A stretch of DNA of 64,000 bases from Tidjanibacter sp. (GCA_017503805.1 JAFVSJ010000016.1:62001-126000); one strand, 5' to 3'. Shown: positions 1 to 7,438, counted from the first letter of the stretch. A program made the numbers and translations. Notes: generated by a model not told the origin, from the letters alone.

Positions 1-38
1 TCGTCTGCAAGTGCGGGTACGTGGTAGGTATCTATCAT
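1..38 (-). CDS. rsmH: Probable RsmH (MraW) N-terminus, cut by window edge
   Basis: Only the first 12 codons are present, starting at an ATG whose complement is at 36-38. They read M-I-D-T-Y-H-V-P-A-L-A-D. The YHVP-(A/V)-L sequence near the start is typical of RsmH, the 16S rRNA C1402 N4-methyltransferase that heads many division and cell-wall clusters. The upstream side holds an A/T-rich inverted repeat and TTTG-type promoter material. Identity rests on this short motif only, so it is tentative; the rest of the gene lies outside the window. Confidence 0.45.
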   Translation of the reverse strand, partial: MIDTYHVPALAD

Positions 39-48
39 AGGGCGGGTA

Positions 49-74
49 TTACAAAGTATACAAATACTTTGTAA
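49..74. promoter_or_regulatory. Inverted repeat in leader of the probable rsmH gene
   Basis: Ten-base arms (TTACAAAGTA at 49-58 and TACTTTGTAA at 65-74) are separated by six bases. The repeat lies 11 bases upstream of the minus-strand start at 38 and contains TACTTTG, close to the Bacteroidales -7 element. It could be an operator or part of a promoter. No function is shown by sequence alone. Confidence 0.4.
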
Positions 75-219
75 AGGTACGGCTTTTGCAGCGAAGTTTC
101 CAACTTTTTCGCTCGGAAGTTATCAACAATAGGGATTATTTCCTCCAAAGTGCAGAAAACGAGGCCCCGAATGGAGCCGCAGAAGAGTGGTTGCGGAGGG
201 TGGGGAGGAGTGCGAGAGG

Positions 220-693
220 TTAGATGCTCTCGATGAGGGCTACGGCATAGGCGGCAACACCCTCGCTTCGACCCGTGAAACCGAGCTTCTCGGTGGTGGT
301 CGCCTTGACCGAAACGTTGTCCACCTCGGTGGCCATACACTCGGCCAATCGGGCTCTCATTGAGTCTATGTGGGGGCGTAGTTTGGGCCTCTCGAGGGCT
401 ATGGTAATGTCCACATTACCAACCTTGTAGCCTCTCTCGTGCAAGAGTTCCACTGTGCGACGCAGCAGGAGTGTGGAGTCGATGCCCTTGTAGGCAGGGT
501 CGGTGTCGGGGAAATGTGCCCCGATGTCGCCTGCGGCTATGGCGCCGAGGAGCGCATCGCAGAGTGCGTGGATGGCTACGTCGCCGTCGGAGTGGGCTAC
601 ACAACCAATGGGTGAGTCGAGTCTGACTCCCCCGAGCACCAAGGGTAAACCCTCGGCCAAAGCGTGTACGTCGTATCCAAATCCGATGCGCAT
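220..693 (-). CDS. ispF: 2-C-methyl-D-erythritol 2,4-cyclodiphosphate synthase
   Basis: IspF closes CDP-methylerythritol 2-phosphate to the 2,4-cyclodiphosphate in the MEP isoprenoid pathway, as a cytosolic trimer with a zinc site at each subunit interface. The protein is 157 residues, the normal family length. The metal ligands Asp8, His10 and His42 sit at the same positions as in the E. coli enzyme, with the H-S-D-G-D loop at 34-38 and a T-T-T-E-K-L-G-F motif near the C-terminus. The start chosen is the internal ATG at 693 because the open frame upstream adds nine residues (MWHKERERE) that lie over a purine-rich AAAGAGAG ribosome-binding region. It is transcribed away from pepD, with divergent promoters between them. 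Confidence 0.97.
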   Translation of the reverse strand: MRIGFGYDVHALAEGLPLVLGGVRLDSPIGCVAHSDGDVAIHALCDALLGAIAAGDIGAHFPDTDPAYKGIDSTLLLRRTVELLHERGYKVGNVDITIALERPKLRPHIDSMRARLAECMATEVDNVSVKATTTEKLGFTGRSEGVAAYAVALIESI

Positions 694-717
694 CTCTCTT
701 TCTCTCTCTTTGTGCCA

Positions 718-733
718 CAAAAATACAAAATTA
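718..733 (-). promoter_or_regulatory. Promoter -7 elements for ispF
   Basis: Two overlapping candidates on the minus strand match TAnnTTTG: TAATTTTG (complement of 726-733) and TATTTTTG (complement of 718-725). They lie 25-40 bases upstream of the ispF ATG. No clear TTTG -33 element is seen at the usual spacing. Confidence 0.5.
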
Positions 734-738
734 TTTAC

Positions 739-746
739 TACCTTTG
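739..746 (+). promoter_or_regulatory. Promoter -7 element for pepD
   Basis: TACCTTTG matches the Bacteroidales TAnnTTTG consensus and lies about 125 bases upstream of the pepD ATG, implying a leader of roughly 120 bases. It is back to back with the ispF promoter. Confidence 0.5.
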
Positions 747-870
747 AGGTCGGCGAGAAGTTTTTTTACCATTTTTCTTGCCACAGCCCAGGGGCTACCA
801 ACTCTTTCCCGACGAGAGGGTGGGGTAAGCCGGCCGAAACAACAAACCAATAACATAATTCATAGACCAA

Positions 871-2322
871 ATGAGCAACCTTTCGCAACTCCAACCCTCC
901 CTCCTATGGGGAATCTTCGAGGAGATTACACGTGTGCCACGCCCCTCGAAACACGAAGAGAAAATCATCGCCTACTTAGTCGATTTCGCCACCCGACACA
1001 ACCTCGCACACAAGGTCGACGAGGCGGGTAATGTGGTGATTTACAAGCCCGCAACCGCAGGCTACGAGGACCACCCCGCAGTGGTGCTTCAGAGCCACAG
1101 CGATATGGTCTGCGAGAAAAACGCCGAGACCGTGCACGACTTTATGAACGACCCCATCGAGGCCTACATCGACGGCGAGTGGGTGAAGGCTCGCGGTACT
1201 ACTCTCGGTGCCGACTGCGGCATCGGTATGGCCGCAGCATTGGCTGTCTTGGTGGATGATTCGCTCCGCCACCCCGCCATCGAGGCCCTCTTCACCGTAG
1301 ATGAGGAGACGGGACTCACGGGTGCATTCAACCTCGCTCCCGATATGCTCACAGGTAAGTATCTGCTCAACCTCGACTCCGAGGATGAGGGCGAACTCTT
1401 CATCGGCTGTGCGGGTGGTATCGACACCCTCGCCACGTTCACCTATAAGAGCGAACGCTCACCTCGCGACTACGCGTGGTTGCGCATCAATATCGGTGGA
1501 CTCAAGGGTGGCCACTCGGGTGACAACATCCCCGACGGACTCGGCAACTCCAATAAGATTATGGCTCGTCTGTTGCAGATGGGTGCCGAGCGTTACGGCC
1601 TGAGGTTGAGTGACTTCAATGGCGGTAACCTGCGCAATGCCATCCCCCGTGAGGCCTATGCCATCGTGGGCGTACCCGAGAAGAAGAGGGCCGCATTCTT
1701 GAGGTTGGTCAAGGCCTTTGCAGCCGATGTTGCAGCCGAATTGCAGTACACCGACGAGGGCTTCTGGATGCGTGCCGAGGAGTGCGAACGACCCGCTCGT
1801 GTGATTGATGCCGACACTCAATATCGCCTTATCACCTCCATCGTGAGTGTGGCCAATGGTGTGCTGGCTATGAGCTTCGCAATGAAGGGTTTGGTGGAGA
1901 CATCTACCAACTTGGCTTCGGTTAAGTTCCTGCCCAAGAATAAGATACAGGTTGTAACCTCGCAGCGTTCCTCGGTCGAGAGTGCCAAACGCTATGCAGC
2001 TCGCACGGTGGAGGGTACTTTCTGCCTTGCTGGTGCCAAGGTTGTCCACTCCGATGGCTACCCCGGTTGGGCTCCCAACCCCCAGAGCCACCTACTCGAC
2101 GTGGCTGCCGATACCTACCGCCGCCTCTTTGCAAAGGAGCCTGTCGTGAGGGCTATCCACGCGGGACTTGAGTGTGGTCTGTTCTTGGAGAAATACCCCC
2201 ACTTGGAGATGATTTCGTTTGGCCCCACCTTGAGGGGAGTCCACTCGCCCGACGAACGCCTTGAGATTGCGACGGTGGATAAATTCTGGCGCCACTTGGT
2301 GCTCCTCCTCTCCGAACTGTAA
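871..2322 (+). CDS. pepD: Aminoacyl-histidine dipeptidase (Xaa-His dipeptidase, M20 family)
   Basis: PepD is a di-zinc cytosolic aminopeptidase of clan MH that splits dipeptides with broad specificity, including Xaa-His (carnosine-like) substrates. The 483-residue length is normal. Metal-binding motifs are visible in order: S-H-S-D-M with His76 and Asp78, L-G-A-D-C-G-I-G with bridging Asp115, and D-E-E-T-G with Glu145/Glu146 as catalytic base and ligand. A dimerisation insert follows, and the C-terminal A-G-L-E-C-G-L-F segment carries further ligands. It stands alone, ending in a terminator hairpin shared with the convergent nspC. No signal peptide is seen. Confidence 0.95.
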   Translation: MSNLSQLQPSLLWGIFEEITRVPRPSKHEEKIIAYLVDFATRHNLAHKVDEAGNVVIYKPATAGYEDHPAVVLQSHSDMVCEKNAETVHDFMNDPIEAYIDGEWVKARGTTLGADCGIGMAAALAVLVDDSLRHPAIEALFTVDEETGLTGAFNLAPDMLTGKYLLNLDSEDEGELFIGCAGGIDTLATFTYKSERSPRDYAWLRINIGGLKGGHSGDNIPDGLGNSNKIMARLLQMGAERYGLRLSDFNGGNLRNAIPREAYAIVGVPEKKRAAFLRLVKAFAADVAAELQYTDEGFWMRAEECERPARVIDADTQYRLITSIVSVANGVLAMSFAMKGLVETSTNLASVKFLPKNKIQVVTSQRSSVESAKRYAARTVEGTFCLAGAKVVHSDGYPGWAPNPQSHLLDVAADTYRRLFAKEPVVRAIHAGLECGLFLEKYPHLEMISFGPTLRGVHSPDERLEIATVDKFWRHLVLLLSEL

Positions 2323-2345
2323 TCTTTGCGCACGGTGCCAATATA

Positions 2346-2376
2346 AAAGCGGTCGTGGAATTTCCACGACCGCTTT
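2346..2376. terminator. Bidirectional terminator between pepD and nspC
   Basis: A 13-base perfect stem (AAAGCGGTCGTGG with CCACGACCGCTTT) with an A/T loop, flanked by A-rich and T-rich sequence, lies just 3' of the pepD stop and in the convergent gap to nspC. Confidence 0.8.
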
Positions 2377-2435
2377 GGTTTGTTACAGGTAAATCTAAAT
2401 TTCTGATGTTCGCGCGGTTAAGTCATTGTCCGTCA

Positions 2436-2444
2436 GGGGGGGGG
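2436..2444. repeat. Run of nine G
   Basis: A homopolymeric G9 tract lies 10 bases beyond the nspC stop codon in the gap between the convergent pepD and nspC genes. It is outside both reading frames, so length changes would not alter either protein. Confidence 0.8.
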
Positions 2445-2454
2445 AGTGGTGCGG

Positions 2455-3612
2455 CTATCCCATTCGGTACTTATAGTCGTCGAAGCCGAATCTGCGCACA
2501 ATCTCCACGCTGCCATCCGTGCGAGCAATGGCTATCGAGGGGTGTGACACGCCGTTGAACATCGTCGTCTTGACCATCGTATAGTGAATCATATCCTCAA
2601 AGACTATCCTATCGCCCACCTGAGGCTCCCTATCGAATGCCCAATGGCCTATCCAATCACCTGCAAGGCAGCTGTTGCCACCGATGCGCCATTTGCGTTC
2701 TCCCTCCTCGGGGTCGTGGGCTCCCACAATGGCAGGCTTATAGGGCATCTCAAGGCAGTCGGGCATATGGCAGGCAAACGACACGTTGAGTGTGGCGGTG
2801 CGTTCGCCTCCGCCCTCGACAATATCCTCCACCGTGGCCACCAGTGTGCCGGTGCGCCAAGTGAATGCACTGCCCGGTTCGAGTATCACCCTCACACCCG
2901 GGTGGCGCTCGCGGAATGCACGTAGTGTATCTATCAGCAGCTCAACATTATATCCCTTGCGAGTCATCAGGTGGCCGCCACCCATATTGAACCACTTGAG
3001 TCCATCTATCAGGTGGCCGAACTTGGCCTCTACTGCCTCCAGCGTGGCGACCAGATCCTCCGAATCCGACTCACAGAGTGAGTGGAAGTGGAGTCCTTCG
3101 ATGCCATCGGGTAGCTCGGTGAGATTCTCGGCCCTGATGCCGAGGCGGCTGGTGGGAGAGGCGGGGTTGTAGAGGTCGGTCTCTACGGTGGAGTACTCGT
3201 GGTTGATGCGCAGACCGCAGGAGATGCCTGCCGCCCTTGCGCGCTCACCGAAGCGTTCCCACTGTCCGAGCGAGTTGAAGGTGATGTGGCTGCTATAGCT
3301 TGCGAGCTCCTCCCACTCCGACTCGGTGTAGACGGGTGCATAGGTGTGGGCCTTGGAGCCGAACTCCTCGTAGACCAATCGTGCCTCGTTCAGAGAGCTG
3401 GCGGTGGCTCCGTCGGAGTGCTCGCTCAGGATGGGGAAGATGCTCCACATAGCCGAGGCCTTCAGGGCCACGATAATCTCCACACCGGCCTCACGTCTGA
3501 CGCGGTCGATGATGGCCATATTTTTCAGTAACTCCGTCTCCTCCAGAACGTAGCAGGGCGACGGAACGGTGTTGTAGTAGTTCAAAGTGTCTAAACCGAT
3601 TTTCAAAATCAA
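2455..3612 (-). CDS. nspC: Carboxynorspermidine/carboxyspermidine decarboxylase
   Basis: This PLP enzyme of the alanine-racemase fold (type III) decarboxylates carboxyspermidine or carboxynorspermidine in the last step of aspartate-semialdehyde-dependent polyamine synthesis; in Bacteroidetes the product is usually spermidine. The 385-residue protein shows V-P-S-P-C-Y-V-L-E-E at 16-25, the PLP lysine in V-A-L-K-A-S (Lys51), a H-F-H-S-L-C-E motif, the glycine-rich N-M-G-G-G-H-L phosphate loop and E-P-G-S-A-F. The start at 3612 is a TTG: no ATG occurs before residue 32, which is inside the conserved fold. It follows the CASDH gene by 51 bases, so the two form an operon. Confidence 0.94.
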   Translation of the reverse strand: MILKIGLDTLNYYNTVPSPCYVLEETELLKNMAIIDRVRREAGVEIIVALKASAMWSIFPILSEHSDGATASSLNEARLVYEEFGSKAHTYAPVYTESEWEELASYSSHITFNSLGQWERFGERARAAGISCGLRINHEYSTVETDLYNPASPTSRLGIRAENLTELPDGIEGLHFHSLCESDSEDLVATLEAVEAKFGHLIDGLKWFNMGGGHLMTRKGYNVELLIDTLRAFRERHPGVRVILEPGSAFTWRTGTLVATVEDIVEGGGERTATLNVSFACHMPDCLEMPYKPAIVGAHDPEEGERKWRIGGNSCLAGDWIGHWAFDREPQVGDRIVFEDMIHYTMVKTTMFNGVSHPSIAIARTDGSVEIVRRFGFDDYKYRMG

Positions 3613-3644
3613 CAGATGCGAGTAAGTCGGCTTACCCGCATCTG
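3613..3644 (-). promoter_or_regulatory. Intercistronic hairpin between CASDH and nspC
   Basis: A strong inverted repeat (CAGATGCG-n-GTAAG paired with CTTAC-n-CGCATCTG) fills most of the 51-base gap between two co-directional polyamine genes and abuts the TTG start of nspC. No T-run follows on the minus strand, so it looks more like a translation-control or mRNA-stability element than a terminator. Confidence 0.5.
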
Positions 3645-3663
3645 CTTAAATAATGGTTGATTA

Positions 3664-4854
3664 TCAGAGTTCCAAATCCACGTCGTGCAACTCGACCCAA
3701 GGCAGACCCTGAGGACCGAGCTCGCTCAAGAATGGATCGGGATCGAACTCCTCCACATTGTGAACACCGGGCTTAACCCAGAGTCCCTTGGCGAACATTG
3801 CAGCGCCGAGAGCTGCGGGAACACCGGTGGTGTAGCTTACGGCCTGTGTGCCGGTCTCCTTGTAGGCGGCGGCGTGGTCGCAGTTGTTATATATATAATA
3901 GGTCTTCTCTTTGCCATCTTTGATACCGCGGATACGGCAACCGATGGAGGTCTCACCGTGGTAGTTCTCGCCGAGGGTTTTGGGATCGGGCAGAACGGCC
4001 TTGAGGAATTGGATGGGGACAATCTCCATACCGTTGTACATAATTGGGTCGATGCGGGCCATACCGATATCCTGAATCACGCGCAGGTGGGTGAGGTACT
4101 CCTGACCAAAGGTCATCCAGAACCTGGCACGTTTGATGGTGGGGTAGTTGATTACGAGGCTCTCAAGCTCTTCGTGGTAGAGGAGGTAGCTCTCGCGAGG
4201 GCCGATGTTGGGGTAGTTGAGAGTCTTGTGAATCTCGAGCGAGCCGGTGGTTACCCACTCGCCATTCTCCCAGTAGCGACCGTTCTGGGTGATTTCGCGG
4301 ATGTTGATTTCGGGGTTGAAGTTGGTGGCGAAAGCCTTGCCGTGGTTACCTGCGTTGCAGTCTACGATGTCGAGGTAGTGAATCTCGTCGAAGTGGTGTT
4401 TGGCTGCGTAGGCGGTGAAGATGGCCGACACACCGGGGTCGAAACCGCAACCGAGGATGGCAGTCAAGCCCGCCTTCTCGAAGCGCTCACGATAGGCCCA
4501 CTGCCACGAATACTCGAAATGAGCCTCGTCGAGGGGCTCGTAGTTGGCGGTGTCGAGGTAGTTTACGCCGCACTCAAGACAGGCATCCATAATGGTGAGG
4601 TCCTGATAGGGGAGTGCCACGTTGATGACAATATCGGGTTTGAAAGCCCTCATTACGCGGCAGATGTCAGCCACGTTGTCGGCATCTACTTGTTCGGTTT
4701 TGATGCGGTCGCCACCGATGGCTGCTGCGATTTGGTCGCATTTGCTTTTGGTTCGGCTTGCGAGCATCACGTCTGTGAAAACGGGATTGGCTGCGACTTT
4801 GTGTGCCACGACAGTACCTACGCCGCCGGCACCGATGATGAGTACTCTACACAT
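3664..4854 (-). CDS. Carboxy(nor)spermidine synthase/dehydrogenase, saccharopine dehydrogenase family
   Basis: The enzyme (CASDH) condenses aspartate semialdehyde with putrescine or diaminopropane and reduces the Schiff base with NADPH to carboxyspermidine or carboxynorspermidine, the substrate of the decarboxylase encoded next. The 396-residue protein starts with the Rossmann motif G-A-G-G-V-G (8-13) and has the family's C-G-F-D-P-G-V (about 150-156) and the Y-L-D-I-V-D-C-N-A-G-N-H segment. It lacks the extra domains of eukaryotic saccharopine reductases. A TATCTTTG promoter lies about 65 bases upstream. Which polyamine is made cannot be decided from sequence; spermidine is expected from the phylum. 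Confidence 0.93.
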   Translation of the reverse strand: MCRVLIIGAGGVGTVVAHKVAANPVFTDVMLASRTKSKCDQIAAAIGGDRIKTEQVDADNVADICRVMRAFKPDIVINVALPYQDLTIMDACLECGVNYLDTANYEPLDEAHFEYSWQWAYRERFEKAGLTAILGCGFDPGVSAIFTAYAAKHHFDEIHYLDIVDCNAGNHGKAFATNFNPEINIREITQNGRYWENGEWVTTGSLEIHKTLNYPNIGPRESYLLYHEELESLVINYPTIKRARFWMTFGQEYLTHLRVIQDIGMARIDPIMYNGMEIVPIQFLKAVLPDPKTLGENYHGETSIGCRIRGIKDGKEKTYYIYNNCDHAAAYKETGTQAVSYTTGVPAALGAAMFAKGLWVKPGVHNVEEFDPDPFLSELGPQGLPWVELHDVDLEL

Positions 4855-5234
4855 AGTGTTACCTTGTTTTTGAGTGTTTATGATTGTGTTTTATTTTGGT
4901 CTGCATAATTTGCAACATACAAAGATACAAAAAAGAATTGGAGAAACGAAATTTTTAGCCCCGAAAGCGGTTGTGAGCAATTCTGATGTGGTCGGAGCGT
5001 GGGGCTCTATGAGGATATGTGGGCCAGAATGTTCGCTTTGGCACAAAGTTTGTCTTGATTGTAGCAGACTGCGTGTCGAGATAGGAGCAAATCGGAAAAA
5101 ACTCGTGTTTGATTTGGAAATTAGGGGAAAATGCTCTATCTTGCACGCAGTTTCTTTGTGAAACCTATGTTTAACTTTTAACTCTTTTGCCTATCGTAAA
5201 CATCTACTCTTTAACCATTTAGTAAGAAAAGAGT
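4855..5234. other. Intergenic region between divergent CASDH and ECF sigma genes
   Basis: This 380-base gap holds the minus-strand polyamine promoter at 4920-4927. I see no conserved protein-coding frame, RNA gene or strong hairpin in the remainder. No clear TAnnTTTG element precedes the sigma-factor gene, which may use a different promoter class. Confidence 0.6.
4920..4927 (-). promoter_or_regulatory. Promoter -7 element for the polyamine operon
   Basis: The complement reads TATCTTTG, a perfect TAnnTTTG match, 66 bases upstream of the CASDH ATG on the minus strand. Confidence 0.6.
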
Positions 5235-5825
5235 ATGTTTGATTTCTCAAATGGTCTGAGCGACAGTGAGTTGCTTCAGGCTTACCTATTGGGCAATACC
5301 GAGGCTTTTACATATCTTGTCGACCGACACGGCAGACGCATCTATGACTACATCCGTATGATGGTCAAAGATCCTGAACTCGCCGACGACATCTATCAGG
5401 AGACCCTTATTAAAGTGTCGCGCGTGCTCGACGAGGGGCGCTACAAGGATAACGGCAAGTTTGTTTCGTGGGTTATGCGTATAGCCCACAATCAGGTCAT
5501 CGACCACTTCCGCTCCGAAAAACACAACAAAACCGTCAATGAGGCTACGGCCGGCTATGATGTTTTTGCCTCGCAGCGACTCGCCGAGGGCTCCATTGAG
5601 GACCAACTTGTGGGCGAACAGATAGAGGCCGACTTGCGTCGCCTTGTGGCCGAGCTTCCCGAGGAGCAGCAGGAGGTGGTGCGTCTGCGCTACTATGGCG
5701 GAATGTCGTTCAAGGAGATTGCCGAGCACACCGAGGTGAGCATCAATACGGCACTCGGTCGTATGCGCTATGCGCTGATAAACCTGCGTAAGATGATAAA
5801 AGAAAAAAATATTATTCTCGAATAG
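5235..5825 (+). CDS. ECF-family RNA polymerase sigma factor (RpoE-like)
   Basis: This is a sigma-70 family factor with only regions 2 and 4, directing RNA polymerase to a limited regulon. In the 196 residues, region 2 spans about 25-95 (D-R-H-G-R-R-I-Y-D-Y-I, then D-D-I-Y-Q-E-T and F-V-S-W-V-M-R-I-A-H-N). Region 4 spans about 135-190 (L-P-E-E-Q-Q-E-V-V, then M-S-F-K-E-I-A-E and N-T-A-L-G-R-M-R-Y-A recognition helix). No anti-sigma gene of ordinary size follows; instead a 48-codon ORF lies 72 bases downstream, before a terminator. Upstream is a divergent polyamine operon. The signal it responds to is not evident. Confidence 0.93.
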   Translation: MFDFSNGLSDSELLQAYLLGNTEAFTYLVDRHGRRIYDYIRMMVKDPELADDIYQETLIKVSRVLDEGRYKDNGKFVSWVMRIAHNQVIDHFRSEKHNKTVNEATAGYDVFASQRLAEGSIEDQLVGEQIEADLRRLVAELPEEQQEVVRLRYYGGMSFKEIAEHTEVSINTALGRMRYALINLRKMIKEKNIILE

Positions 5826-5897
5826 AATTTTCATACAATAAAGACCCGAGTGGTTGCGTTTATGTAGCAAAAGGTTAACATTCAAACGCAATTGCCT

Positions 5898-6044
5898 ATG
5901 GGAGAGATTGACTATAAGAATAAGCTAAACTGCTCAGAGGGCGAAGATTACGAATTGCTGATGAGTCACGTTATATGCGAGGAGCACGAGTTGCTCTTTT
6001 TGGACTCATTGCTCATCGACCTCTTTGCCGAAGCAGTGAATTAG
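5898..6044 (+). CDS. Small acidic protein, 48 residues, downstream of ECF sigma
   Basis: An ATG-to-TAG frame encodes 48 residues beginning M-G-E-I-D-Y-K-N-K-L and ending D-L-F-A-E-A-V-N. It is strongly acidic, with Cys12, Cys27 and two histidines, and a leucine-rich C-terminal half that could form one amphipathic helix. No transmembrane segment or signal peptide is seen. It sits between the sigma gene and a terminator hairpin, so it is probably co-transcribed. A role as anti-sigma or sigma partner is inference from position; I do not recognise the family. Confidence 0.5.
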   Translation: MGEIDYKNKLNCSEGEDYELLMSHVICEEHELLFLDSLLIDLFAEAVN

Positions 6045-6065
6045 GTGTTAGAGAAGTTTGATTGG

Positions 6066-6099
6066 AGGAGGGTTGCCGTGAGGCATCCCTTCTTTTTTT
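6066..6099 (+). terminator. Terminator after ECF sigma and small ORF
   Basis: A stem of about 11 pairs with one mismatch (arms around GGGTTGCC at 6070-6077 and GGCATCCC at 6082-6089, loop GTGA) is followed by a T-rich run at 6090-6099. Confidence 0.75.
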
Positions 6100-6119
6100 G
6101 TGTGGTGTGGCTCTGTGGG

Positions 6120-6149
6120 TTGGATGTTTTAGTTTTATGAGTAACTTTG
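6120..6149 (+). promoter_or_regulatory. Promoter of the GIY-YIG gene
   Basis: TTGG at 6120-6123 and TAACTTTG at 6142-6149 are 18 bases apart, matching the Bacteroidales -33/-7 arrangement (TTTG/TAnnTTTG). The ATG at 6180 follows by 30 bases. This argues against an upstream TTG start at 6147, which would lie within the promoter. Confidence 0.6.
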
Positions 6150-6179
6150 TGGAAATCAAATCCAAAAACAACTTCCCAA

Positions 6180-6836
6180 ATGAAAGAAGCCGGCTATGTT
6201 TATATTCTCACCAATCCTAGTTTCAAGGAGGATTGGGTGAAAATTGGTAAGAGTTCTCGCCCCGTAGATATCCGCTCAAAGGAGTTGGATAACACGGCTG
6301 TGCCTTTGCCGTTTGAGATTTATGCGACTCTTAAAACGGTTAAGTATGAGCAAGTTGAGAAGCTTATTCATAAGACCATTGACCGTCTGACAGACTTGCG
6401 TATTCGCCAGAATAGAGAATTCTTTAATGTGTCGCCAGCGAAAGCACTTGACATATTGAAGGATATCTCAACTACGCTCGATGATGCAGAGATTGATGAG
6501 GTCTATTTGAGCGAGCGCAGGGGTGAATCAAACAAATCTTCTGCCTCATCTGTAGCAGAGTCCAGAAAGCAAAGACCTCGATTCAAATTCAGTATGGTAA
6601 ATATACCCATTGGTTCTCCTTTGATATTTGTTCCTACGGGAATTGAGGTGCGTGTTGCAGATGAAGACCACGTTGAGTATCAGGGTCGTATATACAAACT
6701 TTCGCCCTTTGTCGGCACATTTATGCCAGAGGACAAGCGCAATGCATCGGGAGCGTATCAAGGTGCAAAATTTTTCTCATATAATGGAGAAATACTTGAT
6801 GACATACGCACAAGGATTGAGAAGTTGAACGAATAA
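6180..6836 (+). CDS. GIY-YIG nuclease family protein (T5orf172-like) with DUF4357-like C-terminus
   Basis: The 218-residue protein begins with G-Y-V-Y-I-L-T-N-P-S (about 5-14) and W-V-K-I-G-K-S, the two strands of a GIY-YIG-type catalytic domain as in T5orf172/Bro-N-associated nucleases, with Arg and Glu residues of the fold through about residue 95. A Ser-rich linker (about 115-130) leads to a C-terminal module of about 75 residues containing V-E-Y-Q-G-R-I-Y-K-L-S, G-A-Y-Q-G-A-K-F-F and Y-N-G-E-I-L, resembling the DUF4357 domain of restriction-like nucleases. No partner methylase is adjacent. It may act in DNA cleavage or defence, but this is inference. ATG at 6180 is preferred over TTG at 6147. 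Confidence 0.75.
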   Translation: MKEAGYVYILTNPSFKEDWVKIGKSSRPVDIRSKELDNTAVPLPFEIYATLKTVKYEQVEKLIHKTIDRLTDLRIRQNREFFNVSPAKALDILKDISTTLDDAEIDEVYLSERRGESNKSSASSVAESRKQRPRFKFSMVNIPIGSPLIFVPTGIEVRVADEDHVEYQGRIYKLSPFVGTFMPEDKRNASGAYQGAKFFSYNGEILDDIRTRIEKLNE

Positions 6837-6865
6837 TAAAGCTCGGGTTGGAGTGAAGCAATAAT

Positions 6866-6886
6866 CCTCCCCTACGAAAGGGGAGG
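6866..6886. repeat. Short C/G-rich inverted repeat
   Basis: CCTCCCC (6866-6872) and GGGGAGG (6880-6886) flank a seven-base loop, 30 bases past the GIY-YIG stop. It may help end transcription with the stronger hairpin downstream. Confidence 0.45.
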
Positions 6887-6909
6887 TTGGAGAGGTGGTC
6901 GAATACGAA

Positions 6910-6950
6910 TCACAAAAAAGGAGTCGAAAAAATCGACTCCTTTTTTCGTG
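6910..6950. terminator. Bidirectional terminator at left boundary of the sugar locus
   Basis: A nearly perfect palindrome (AAAAAAGGAGTCGA paired with TCGACTCCTTTTTT) with an A-rich loop. A-runs and T-runs on both sides make it a terminator for either strand. It is followed directly by a 15-base match to the 3' end of the tRNA-Arg gene at 28975, mirroring the terminator-tRNA arrangement there. Confidence 0.8.
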
Positions 6951-6960
6951 ATCCCGTTGG
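6946..6960 (-). repeat. tRNA-Arg 3'-end-like 15-mer, possible attachment-site remnant
   Basis: TCGTGATCCCGTTGG differs by one base from TCGTGATTCCGTTGG at 28972-28986, which is the 3' acceptor and T-arm edge of the tRNA-Arg gene. Both copies are preceded by a terminator hairpin and lie in direct orientation, 22 kb apart, bracketing the sugar locus. No remaining tRNA body is recognisable next to this copy. Confidence 0.45.
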
Positions 6961-7096
6961 CAGAGGCAACGAGCATTGTTCGTTGCAGCGACTCAAAGCA
7001 TTGTACGATTTGCGCTCTTTTGCGCTCACCCAACACTCACGAACAAATACATAGACTCTCTTCCTCGTCCGGGATTGGATTTTCCGGGGTACGGTG

Positions 7097-7170
7097 ATTG
7101 CGTCAAATTCCACCCGATTTTATGGAGTTGAAAAGTTCCCAAAACCCGAAACTTTGGCTGATTCTCGCGG
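7097..7170 (+). repeat. Dispersed intergenic repeat, copy 1
   Basis: About 70 bases align with 28834-28907 in the same orientation, with a shared CACCCGATTTTAT core and blocks AACCCG and TTTGGCTG, with small indels. By eye about three quarters of positions match. Neither copy is coding. Confidence 0.6.
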
Positions 7171-7310
7171 CATATTGGGTGACTTCCGAGAATTTGATGA
7201 GTCCAACGGAACCTGCCCACTCCCCGCTTTTAATGATTCAAACTTAATTGATAGTAGGAATATGACAATACGCTGTTATATATCTATTATGGGACTCTGC
7301 ATAACTGTAT

Positions 7311-7336
7311 TTTGGTACAAATGTGTTATTCTTTGG
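7311..7336 (+). promoter_or_regulatory. Possible regulator half-sites upstream of the sugar operon
   Basis: TTTGG at 7311-7315 is repeated at 7332-7336, exactly 21 bases apart (two helical turns), about 100 bases upstream of the first gene. Direct repeats with this spacing would suit an AraC-type dimer such as the regulator encoded at 25998. Support is weak. Confidence 0.25.
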
Positions 7337-7438
7337 GATATTTGTTTCATTATTTCTCTTCTAAAATGCTGATTTTTGCAATACTAAAACGAAAACTCTC
7401 TTAAACATTTTCATACATTAACTAAAATTATTAGCACA

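Larger units (their letters stand above)
6837..7438. other. Long intergenic region upstream of the sugar locus
   Basis: This 600-base gap contains the C/G-rich inverted repeat (6866-6886), the terminator (6910-6950), a tRNA-like 15-mer (6946-6960), a small hairpin GCAACGA/TCGTTGC at about 6967-6987, a dispersed repeat (7097-7170) and candidate operator repeats (7311-7336). No convincing coding frame is present. It must also hold the promoter of the operon starting at 7439, although no perfect TAnnTTTG element is evident close to that gene. Confidence 0.7.
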
